Below, in pieces: positions 57,541 through 64,000 of a stretch of 64,000 bases of DNA. The notes under the pieces are model-generated. The model was not told where the DNA came from. It was given only the letters and a program-made list of their open reading frames with translations, and made no database searches. The stretch lies in NCBI RefSeq assembly GCF_019431045.1, contig NZ_JAHXPT010000004.1:288119-352118 (forward strand), in the 5' to 3' direction. The position numbers and the translations under genes are program-made. The stretch is from Clostridium weizhouense (GTDB lineage: Bacteria; Bacillota; Clostridia; Clostridiales; Clostridiaceae). Within the stretch, counting starts at the first letter, position 1. The number at the start of each line of letters is the position of its first letter.

Positions 57541-57554
57541 CGGTATCGATTCCG
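57541..57554. promoter_or_regulatory. LacI-type operator 1
   Basis: CGGTATCGATTCCG is a near-perfect palindrome around a central CG, the form bound by LacI-family proteins. It is 42 bp upstream of the lacI-type start. Confidence 0.6.
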
Positions 57555-57634
57555 TAATAATACTATTATACCTCTATTGCTTAATATATATCAATAAAGT
57601 ATTTTGTTTATTCTACAAATTACTACATCAATTT

Positions 57635-57648
57635 CGGAACCGTTACCA
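57635..57648. promoter_or_regulatory. LacI-type operator 2
   Basis: CGGAACCGTTACCA has the same CGG-N3-CG-N3-CC layout as operator 1 but weaker symmetry. It lies between the lacI-type gene and the PucR-like gene. Confidence 0.45.
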
Positions 57649-57663
57649 AACATTGAGAAAAAT

Positions 57664-58602
57664 TTACTTTTTCCCTTTCCATATAAAGAATGCTATTTTA
57701 AATAATATAGCTTCATTAAAACTTCTAATATCATAAGAAGTGTACTTTTTTATCTTATCTAATCTATAAATTAATGTGTTTCTATGAACATATAATTCTT
57801 TTGCTGCTTCGCTTAAGTTTAAATCACAATTAAAAAACACCTCAATTGTTTTTATAGTATCATCATCTAAATTATTAAATCCATTATTAAATTTAGTTAA
57901 TATTTTTAATTTGCTTTTTTCACTTAAACTATCTATAATGCTTTCAAATAGCATACTCTTTTCATTAATAATCCTATTAGATAAATTATATTTTTTAGCT
58001 AATCCAATTTTACCTATATTCTCTTCATATAAGTGACTTATAAAATTATATTCTTTAATTAAACAATAACTTATATAACATTTTTTATATAAATCAACAT
58101 CAATAGTCCCAATTATACTAAATATGTGTTCTTCTATTTCTTCAAACACACCAATTAAAACTACATAACCATCATATTCAAATATAGTAATATCCATATC
58201 TGAATATATATTTTTTAAAAGCTGTATTAATTCATGTGTTTTTTCATTTAAAGATATAGTTATTAGATATGTATCTATTAACGGATACATTATTTCTTCT
58301 AATTTTTCTTTTGATATATATTCATTTTTCAGTAATGAAATTACAATTTTCTCTTTAGAACAATATTCTTCTTTATATTTATTTTCAATGCAAAATTTAA
58401 TAATCTTTAATGAATCTTTAAATCTATCATAAGTTTGAATTATGCATAACTCACTTTTAATATAAAATCTATTTTCTACTAAATTTTTTTCAGCAGAAAG
58501 TATAGGATTAGTTCTAAATATAACTTCATTGTTTAACCAAACCTGAAATGGTATTTCACAGCTTTTATATAATTCTTCTAAATAAGTAACTAATCCATAC
58601 AT
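57664..58602 (-). CDS. PucR/CdaR-type transcription regulator
   Basis: The 312 residues end in a PucR-type helix-turn-helix domain (about 262-310: LNLSEAAKELYVHRNTLIYRLDKI). The first 250 residues have no recognised sensor domain. It lies 15 bp downstream of the sugar ABC ATPase gene on the same strand and is likely co-transcribed with it. The ligand is unknown. GAGGTG precedes the ATG. Confidence 0.8.
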   Translation of the reverse strand: MYGLVTYLEELYKSCEIPFQVWLNNEVIFRTNPILSAEKNLVENRFYIKSELCIIQTYDRFKDSLKIIKFCIENKYKEEYCSKEKIVISLLKNEYISKEKLEEIMYPLIDTYLITISLNEKTHELIQLLKNIYSDMDITIFEYDGYVVLIGVFEEIEEHIFSIIGTIDVDLYKKCYISYCLIKEYNFISHLYEENIGKIGLAKKYNLSNRIINEKSMLFESIIDSLSEKSKLKILTKFNNGFNNLDDDTIKTIEVFFNCDLNLSEAAKELYVHRNTLIYRLDKIKKYTSYDIRSFNEAILFKIAFFIWKGKK

Positions 58603-58617
58603 ACTTTCACCTCAAAG

Positions 58618-59727
58618 TTAAATTATTCTTAATTCACTATCTTTATCAAATATATGAATACATTCATTTTTTACATATAATTTTATAGAATCGCCTGTTT
58701 TAGATTTAGTGGTTCCATTAACTCTTGCAGTCATGTTATGTCCTGCTGCTACAAAATAAATATAACTTTCAGCACCCATAAGTTCAACTACTTCAACATT
58801 ACCTTTTATAATTGATGATGGATTTGCTGCAATAATTTCATCATTATCATCTAAATGTTCAGGTCTAATTCCAAAAGTAACTTCTTTATTTACATATCCC
58901 TTGTCCCTTAATTTTTTAACTTTATTTTCTGGTAATAATATACTATTCCCCTCAAAGTTACAATATAATTTTCCATCTTTTTCGATTACTTTACCATTAA
59001 TAAAATTCATTTGAGGACTTCCTATAAATCCAGCAACAAATATATTTGTTGGAGTATTATATATATTTTGTGGAGTATCTACTTGTTGTATTATACCATC
59101 TTTCATTACAACGATTCTAGTACCCATAGTCATAGCTTCAACTTGATCATGAGTAACATATATAAATGTTGTTTGTAACTTTTGATAAAGTTTAGCTATT
59201 TCTGTTCTCATTTGAACTCTTAATTTAGCATCAAGATTTGATAATGGCTCGTCCATTAAAAATACTTTAGGTTCTCTAACGATTGCTCTTCCTAGTGCAA
59301 CTCTTTGTCTTTGTCCACCTGATAAAGCCTTTGGTTTTCTAGTTAACAAATGTTCTATATCTAGTATCTTTGCTGCCTCTTTAACTTTTTTATCTATTTC
59401 ATCTTTTGGCACTTTTCTTAATTGTAATGCAAAAGCCATATTATCATAAACTGTCATATGAGGATATAAAGCATAGTTTTGGAATACCATTGCTATATCT
59501 CTTTCTTTTGGCTCTACGTCATTAACCAATCTTCCATCTATATATAATTCACCCTTAGAAATTTCTTCAAGACCTGCTACCATTCTTAAAGTTGTTGACT
59601 TACCACAACCTGATGGGCCAACAAAAACTATAAATTCTCTATCTTCTATTTCAAGATTAAAGTCACTTACAGCAGTTACATTACCTGAGTAAATTTTATA
59701 AATATGTTTTAATGACAAACCTGCCAT
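58618..59727 (-). CDS. Sugar ABC transporter ATPase (UgpC/MsmK type)
   Basis: ATP-binding subunit of 369 residues for CUT1-type sugar importers. Walker A GPSGCGKSTT, signature LSGGQRQR, Walker B FLMDEP, FVTHDQ-like YVTHDQVEA, and a C-terminal TOBE region with FGIRPEHL. No permease or binding-protein gene is adjacent. UgpC/MsmK proteins often serve several sugar importers encoded elsewhere. The ATG at 59727 has AAAGGGAG 8 bases upstream; a GTG three codons earlier is less likely. Confidence 0.9.
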   Translation of the reverse strand: MAGLSLKHIYKIYSGNVTAVSDFNLEIEDREFIVFVGPSGCGKSTTLRMVAGLEEISKGELYIDGRLVNDVEPKERDIAMVFQNYALYPHMTVYDNMAFALQLRKVPKDEIDKKVKEAAKILDIEHLLTRKPKALSGGQRQRVALGRAIVREPKVFLMDEPLSNLDAKLRVQMRTEIAKLYQKLQTTFIYVTHDQVEAMTMGTRIVVMKDGIIQQVDTPQNIYNTPTNIFVAGFIGSPQMNFINGKVIEKDGKLYCNFEGNSILLPENKVKKLRDKGYVNKEVTFGIRPEHLDDNDEIIAANPSSIIKGNVEVVELMGAESYIYFVAAGHNMTARVNGTTKSKTGDSIKLYVKNECIHIFDKDSELRII

Positions 59728-59916
59728 TTTAATCACTCCCTTTAAAAATATCCTGATTTTTTCTATGTCTGTTTATATATATATTGTACAATTGTAATCC
59801 TTTAAACTCTATATTAAAAAATTCCAAAACTACTTTACTTTTTTTGTGAAATACTACTAAAAAATATAAATTCATCGTAAAATTCTATAATATTTACTCA
59901 AAACACAACCAAATAT

Positions 59917-59957
59917 AAAAATACTATGATTAATTATAAACTTAACCATAGTATTTT
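59917..59957 (-). terminator. Terminator of the 59994-62120 gene pair
   Basis: AATACTATG and CATAGTATT form the stem with TTAA/TTAA inside, followed by TTTTTATATTT on the minus strand. Confidence 0.75.
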
Positions 59958-59993
59958 CCTAAATAAATTCTATTAAAACTTATCCACGCTTTT

Positions 59994-61031
59994 TTATATA
60001 TTATTTTTCATTAATTTATTTCCCACTTTAGATATAATCCCCTTAGAATATGATTGAACTAAATCCCCTTTATACTTAATAGACTTATTACTTATTAGAT
60101 CTATTACACATCCATTATCTTTATCATTGATATAAACTTTACCTGAATAATCTACTAATATATCTTCCTTATCAACTGCCTTATCTAATTTAAGCTGTTT
60201 CCATTCTTTATACTTATCAGATGCAACAGAATAACATATTTTATCTACTTTTCCGTTATTCTCTGATCCAAAATATACATTATCATCTATATCTGTTCCT
60301 AATACTTTAGGATTATTAAAATTAGGTATTGATAAATTTCCTCTACTATCTAATATTGTTACATTTGAACCCATTTCCATTATTGCATTAGCTCCAGTAG
60401 TTGGTACTACAATGTTACCTATATCTTTATTATCTCTTTTCTTTTCTAGCTCATTCATTATATTTGCATAATATAAATCACATTTTCCATTACTTTTTCT
60501 TATTTTTATATATAAACTATGCGTTCCTATTGAAAATGGTATATCTTCAACTTTATCCCCACTATTTTCAACCTTAACTTTCAATTTATTTATGTTAAAA
60601 TCAGAAAGTTCTGTTTCATCTCCAGTTTTAGCATTAAATGCTATGGGTTTAAAATAATATTTTCCTTTTTCTTTTATCTTTTGAATAAGTATTATACTAT
60701 CTGAATTCGTTACCCATTTATAAAATACAACTTCTCCATTTAAGCTACTTTTTAATTCTTTATCTTTATTATCGTTACTATCTAATATATTTATCTTTCC
60801 ATTTTTTAAAGAAGCGATAAATCTTCCATTAGATGATACTTTAAAATCATTTAACTCTTCTTTTAGTTTAATTTCTTTTTTTTCATTTTTAATAGATTGC
60901 TTATCATCAGATTTTTCTATTTTAATTTTCATATCTGATGATAAATATATAGTTTCTATATATAAAAATATGGTATGTTGAATTAACAATGCTATAATCG
61001 TAAAACTTATTATTATTCTTAATTTTTTCAT
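59994..61031 (-). CDS. Membrane-anchored protein of unknown function, possibly beta-propeller
   Basis: The 345 residues have an N-terminal membrane segment (about 5-27) and a large outer part. Repeated short strand-turn patterns (SSNGRFIASLKNGKINILDS, DDNVYFGSENNGKVDKICY, DYSGKVYINDKDNGCVIDL) resemble blades of a beta-propeller, judged by eye. I recognise no catalytic residues. It follows the phosphodiester glycosidase gene by 30 bp, so the two proteins may work at the same place in the envelope. GGAGAG lies upstream. Confidence 0.5.
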   Translation of the reverse strand: MKKLRIIISFTIIALLIQHTIFLYIETIYLSSDMKIKIEKSDDKQSIKNEKKEIKLKEELNDFKVSSNGRFIASLKNGKINILDSNDNKDKELKSSLNGEVVFYKWVTNSDSIILIQKIKEKGKYYFKPIAFNAKTGDETELSDFNINKLKVKVENSGDKVEDIPFSIGTHSLYIKIRKSNGKCDLYYANIMNELEKKRDNKDIGNIVVPTTGANAIMEMGSNVTILDSRGNLSIPNFNNPKVLGTDIDDNVYFGSENNGKVDKICYSVASDKYKEWKQLKLDKAVDKEDILVDYSGKVYINDKDNGCVIDLISNKSIKYKGDLVQSYSKGIISKVGNKLMKNNI

Positions 61032-61061
61032 AATTTACACTCTCCTAATTATATAAAATCT

Positions 61062-62120
61062 TTACTCTTCAACGTAAAAGGCTGTAGCTACTGTCCTCTC
61101 ACCATCCCAAGCATTAGGAGAATTTATTACATCACCTCTATAGTACATTGTTGTTGAATATCCACCATCAAGCATCCCTGCATTTATAGCTCCACTATCC
61201 AACATAATTTCTTGAACATCATATAAACTTGCCCCTGGTTTTAATAATTTTCTACCATCTAAAACTAAAAATAATACTGTTCCATCTTCTTTTTGCCCTA
61301 CAGCAGTTCTAGGATTAAATCCTTCTTCAAATTTGTTTTTTATTTGCTTTTTGCCATTTATTATAATATTGGGTGGCCTAAAACATATTGCTTCTTGCAC
61401 ATTTAATTTCTTTAATTGTGATAAACTACGATTTCCAACTATTAAAACTCCCGTTTTAGTAAATGCAATAACATTTTCTTTTTTATTTTCATTATACTCT
61501 GAAGTCGGATATATAACCTTACCATCTGAAATTACAAATCCGCCTGGTTCTCCACCAGTTCCAGCATAAGTCACCCCATCTGAAGATTTATCTACAAATG
61601 ATCCTCCATTAATAGCTGCTACTGCATTATGTTCTTCTGCCATCTCACTAGTTTTTTGTCCTAACTTACCTAAATGTTTAGTCATGGCTACTTTAACTTT
61701 TAATGGATTTTTTATTTCCAATATATAACCATCGTATCTATCAGTATGTATATCATATTTAATTACTTCGTTTCCTGTCTTACATTTAACATTTACTTTG
61801 TTTATGTCAATTGAAGAATTTACTTGAACACTTTCTTCAATATTTGAATTATCTTGATTTACTCCTAATATATTATCTAAAATATCTTGAGGTACAAATT
61901 TATTGATTAAATATGAATGTCTTGTTGCTAGTACAGTAGATATTAAAACTTTTCTTGTATTATCATATGGGCCATATAATAATACTATTGGTGTTGTTAT
62001 TATTAAAAATACAATAATATATAATATACCGGTAATTACTGGCACTTTTATCGATTTATTTTTTTTCTGCTTTTTTCTTCGTTTTTTTCTTGGTAATCTT
62101 TTTTTTACTTGTTTATTCAT
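61062..62120 (-). CDS. Membrane-anchored phosphodiester glycosidase (NAGPA-domain) protein
   Basis: The 352 residues begin with a strongly basic tail (KQVKKRLPRKKRRKKQKK) and a membrane helix (about 29-50). The NAGPA domain follows (about 140-350): AAINGGSFVD, GEPGGFVISDGKVIYP, NPRTAVGQKEDGTVLFLVLDG, and MLDGGYSTTMYY with the conserved DGG. Proteins with this domain act on sugar phosphodiesters in exopolysaccharides or the cell wall. The start at 62120 uses GGAGGG a few bases upstream. First gene of a two-gene operon. Confidence 0.85.
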   Translation of the reverse strand: MNKQVKKRLPRKKRRKKQKKNKSIKVPVITGILYIIVFLIITTPIVLLYGPYDNTRKVLISTVLATRHSYLINKFVPQDILDNILGVNQDNSNIEESVQVNSSIDINKVNVKCKTGNEVIKYDIHTDRYDGYILEIKNPLKVKVAMTKHLGKLGQKTSEMAEEHNAVAAINGGSFVDKSSDGVTYAGTGGEPGGFVISDGKVIYPTSEYNENKKENVIAFTKTGVLIVGNRSLSQLKKLNVQEAICFRPPNIIINGKKQIKNKFEEGFNPRTAVGQKEDGTVLFLVLDGRKLLKPGASLYDVQEIMLDSGAINAGMLDGGYSTTMYYRGDVINSPNAWDGERTVATAFYVEE

Positions 62121-62504
62121 ACATCCCTCCAAAGTTCTGAAATATATTTATATTCTTTCCTATTATAGCAAATTATTACATAAGATGTGTTACAAAAAAA
62201 TTACTATATTAATGATCTGTTCTTTGTAAATTATTATCTGCTGGAGTATAAATTTAATCTAATGAAAAAAATAAATCTATAAATCTATTTAAAGATGTTT
62301 TCTTCTAAATTGAAAATTTTGAAATATAATCATTTATATATGGAAGAAAAAATAATTACTCCTAGACAAGCTTTAAAGGGATGTAAAAAAACAAAATTGA
62401 GATCTATTTATAATCTTTTACTTTCTTAAAGAATCTATATATTATTACTTATAAATATAACGTGTTTTTACAAAAAAATTGTATTTTTCTAAATTCTACT
62501 TAAT
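62121..62504. other. 384 bp non-coding stretch with a possible phage-gene remnant
   Basis: Plus-strand 62340-62429 encodes 29 residues beginning MEEKIITPRQALKG, without a ribosome binding site. The TPRQALK part recalls small clostridial phage proteins, but the match is short. No terminator with a clear U tract is seen. Confidence 0.35.
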
Positions 62505-63302
62505 TTATTGCCTTATTTCATAATACCAACTACCTAATTTATCTTTTAGCTCTTGGCATTTGCTCATAGGTAATATTTGAGTTTCTATCCAAATTCCATT
62601 ATCATTATGCTTTATATAACACCTAACATTTTCAAAATAACTCAGTACATACTCTAGGTCTACACCTTCAAATTCCCTATTCCCTCTATATCCATTAGGC
62701 AAATAATTAGTAATTATATATCCTGTTTTTTTATTATTTATTAATATATCTTCATTAAAATTGTTCATATCTACATAAGTATTTATTCCGTCAACTCTAC
62801 CTTTTTCAGTAAATTGATGACCTGCATAATTATTTTTCCATATCTTTGTTTGCATCGGAGTATCTACTCCATAATGAGCTATCCAACATGCATATTTAGC
62901 TAATCTATCATCTAAATTATCATTTGCAAAATATGGACCAGTATAAATACATAAAGGTAAATTACATAAACTCTCAAATTTCTTTATAAATCTTAATGCA
63001 TAATCCATAACATCAAAATTATTAACTTCTATGTCTAAACATGGCTTTAAATCATTTTGTTTATTCACTATATTATTATAAAAATTTTCTGCCTGTGTTT
63101 CTGGTGATGATGACCCTACTAAAAAATGATAAAAACCAACTTTTAAATCTTGTTTTAACGCTTCACTATAATTTTTTTCTAAATACTGATCTTGATAAGT
63201 TGTTCCTTCTGTCGCTTTTATATATACTAATTCAATCCCACTTTTTTTAACCTTATCAAAATCTATTTCTCCATTATGATTACTTATATCTATACCTTTC
63301 AT
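62505..63302 (-). CDS. GH25 lysozyme-type endolysin
   Basis: Muramidase that cuts peptidoglycan, 265 residues. The GH25 catalytic domain (about 1-190) starts MKGIDISNHNGEIDF, with acidic residues D5, D90 and E92 (CLDIEVN) at active-site positions, and YTGPYFA, WIAHYG, and YVDMNNF further on. The last 75 residues form a separate domain (GYIITNYLPNGYRG ... GSWYYEIRQ) that probably binds the cell wall. There is no signal peptide, so it needs a holin, and two holin-like genes lie directly upstream. AAGGAAG is the ribosome binding site. Confidence 0.9.
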   Translation of the reverse strand: MKGIDISNHNGEIDFDKVKKSGIELVYIKATEGTTYQDQYLEKNYSEALKQDLKVGFYHFLVGSSSPETQAENFYNNIVNKQNDLKPCLDIEVNNFDVMDYALRFIKKFESLCNLPLCIYTGPYFANDNLDDRLAKYACWIAHYGVDTPMQTKIWKNNYAGHQFTEKGRVDGINTYVDMNNFNEDILINNKKTGYIITNYLPNGYRGNREFEGVDLEYVLSYFENVRCYIKHNDNGIWIETQILPMSKCQELKDKLGSWYYEIRQ

Positions 63303-63356
63303 TTAATCTCTTCCTTTTCTAATAAATTAAATAATAATATCCTATATTTTAAAATA

Positions 63357-63376
63357 GTGTTGATATTCTAGTATAA
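63357..63376. repeat. Solo sequence matching the end of the 50067-50238 element
   Basis: GTGTTGATATTCTAGTATAA matches the terminal repeat GAGTTGATACTGTAGTATAA at 17 of 20 positions. No partner end is seen nearby. Confidence 0.35.
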
Positions 63377-63404
63377 AACTCCTGAATAGATGAATTTCTT
63401 TAAA

Positions 63405-63638
63405 TTATTCCTTTTTATTTTCTTTAGACGATATAAATGGTAAATCAAGTCCATCTGTTTCAGGGTTATTTAATATACCTAATATAACCCCAATACTACA
63501 AATTGCTTGTACAGTATTAATTACTCTCTCACTGTCCACTAATATTCCATTAGTAGTAAGTATTAAAATTATAAGTGACACTAAAGTAATAATTGTTCCT
63601 GAATTCTTAATTCTTCCTATCAATTCTTTTTCTTTCAT
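63405..63638 (-). CDS. Phage holin, phi-LC3 type
   Basis: A 77-residue membrane protein with MKEKELIGRIKNSGTIITLVS and a second hydrophobic segment (VINTVQAICSIGVILGILNNP). The PETDGLDLP tail is typical of phi-LC3-type holins. It forms membrane holes that release the endolysin. It starts 8 bp after the UviB-like gene, whose end overlaps its ribosome binding site. Confidence 0.85.
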   Translation of the reverse strand: MKEKELIGRIKNSGTIITLVSLIILILTTNGILVDSERVINTVQAICSIGVILGILNNPETDGLDLPFISSKENKKE

Positions 63639-63646
63639 ATTTAATT

Positions 63647-63847
63647 TTACCTTTCAATCTTAATTTTAATTTCTTTTACATCCTCTTTTATATCTTCTAC
63701 CACATTAAACTTTTCAGCTAATGCGTCCAACAAACTCTGATACTTTGTTTCCCTATCTCCCGTGGTTTTTAAAACATATAGTAGCAGGAAAACAAATAAT
63801 GCATAACCTAATCCCTGACTTAACGCCATTTTCATTATTTCATCCAT
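63647..63847 (-). CDS. UviB/BhlA-type holin-like protein
   Basis: A 66-residue protein. One membrane helix (about 8-26: SQGLGYALFVFLLLYVLK) is followed by a charged helical tail (EDIKEDVKEIKIKIER). This is the pattern of BhlA and of UviB, linked to bacteriocin release in Clostridium perfringens. GAAAGGAG precedes the ATG. First gene of the cassette with the holin and the lysozyme. Confidence 0.8.
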   Translation of the reverse strand: MDEIMKMALSQGLGYALFVFLLLYVLKTTGDRETKYQSLLDALAEKFNVVEDIKEDVKEIKIKIER

Positions 63848-63927
63848 AAAGTAGCTCCTTTCAATATTGTCTTTTCTGCTTATAATTAGTTATTGAAATT
63901 TAAATTAATCTCTTAAAAATAGACAAT

Positions 63928-63970
63928 AAAAACCTGCTAAGCAAAGTCAATACCTTTTTAACAAGTTTTT
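63928..63970 (-). terminator. Terminator upstream of the lysis cassette
   Basis: AAAAACCTGCTAA and TTAACAAGTTTTT form an imperfect stem with G-U pairs, with a T tract on both strands. It probably ends a gene beyond the right edge, so the cassette would have its own promoter in 63848-63927. Confidence 0.6.
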
Positions 63971-64000
63971 TGCTTTTTTGTATTAATAAAAATTTGCATA

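Noticed and set aside
61903..62229. 108-codon plus-strand frame across the start of the glycosidase gene
   Set aside because: Antisense shadow of a well-supported gene, with no ribosome binding site.
62340..62429. 29-residue frame resembling a small phage protein
   Set aside because: No ribosome binding site and only a very short resemblance (TPRQALK). Kept only as a remark.

Overview
The window is a 64 kb stretch of a very AT-rich, low-GC Gram-positive chromosome. AGGAGG-type ribosome binding sites, TTG/GTG starts, strong hairpin-plus-U terminators, sporulation genes (YunB, a BofC-like protein), a high-molecular-weight rubredoxin, HemZ and polyamine genes together point to an anaerobic, spore-forming Clostridium (sensu stricto). 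No species is claimed. No rRNA, tRNA, CRISPR array or intact insertion sequence was seen.

Region 1 (1-17.2 kb, nearly all minus strand) is the conserved firmicute housekeeping block. Read in transcription order it is bofC-like, ruvA, ruvB, queA, tgt, yajC, a TIGR04086-type membrane protein, secD, secF, a degenerate recJ-like gene, apt, relA, dtd, an MBL-fold hydrolase, hemZ, hisS, aspS (cut by the window edge). It covers Holliday-junction processing, queuosine modification, Sec accessory function, purine salvage, stringent response and aminoacyl-tRNA synthesis/proofreading. In the usual recJ position there is a short DHH-family relative that has lost its catalytic motifs.

Region 2 (17.2-33.6 kb) is mixed. 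It holds a radical SAM/SPASM gene, glycerol dehydrogenase, a flavin reductase-rubredoxin fusion, and a complete arginine-to-spermidine set (speD-speA-speE-speB). It continues with YebC, a nucleotidyltransferase-MocR-YigZ operon, HflX with an intact N-terminal JAMM motif, hypoxanthine phosphoribosyltransferase behind two near-identical promoters, and the sporulation protein YunB.

Region 3 (33.6-52.5 kb) has a class A penicillin-binding protein, two AGCS amino-acid symporters (one under a tandem glycine riboswitch), a membrane-anchored protein of unknown function and a GNAT/DJ-1-like fusion. It also has a polyamine-type ABC importer (potABCD) behind an XRE-cupin regulator with repeated operator-like 9-mers, then NDK, acylphosphatase, a GNAT, a PHP phosphoesterase, a HAD phosphatase, a 2-hydroxyacid dehydrogenase and a PrmA-like methyltransferase. 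With region 2, the organism can both make spermidine and import polyamines.

Region 4 (52.6-64 kb) carries alpha-glucan metabolism (malQ-glgP with a LacI regulator and two LacI-type operator candidates), a multi-sugar ABC ATPase co-transcribed with a PucR/CdaR-type regulator, and a pair of membrane-anchored envelope proteins including a phosphodiester glycosidase. It ends with a three-gene lysis cassette (UviB/BhlA-like, phi-LC3-type holin, GH25 lysozyme) with no phage structural genes in view.

The most notable unassigned structures are two families of small, non-coding, inverted-repeat elements. One is a ~160 bp family bounded by GGCACATTC/ATGTGCC-type ends, with five copies, most lying immediately upstream of genes. 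The other is a 172 bp element at 50067-50238 with 20 bp terminal inverted repeats and a 9 bp flanking duplication, which has the signature of a MITE.
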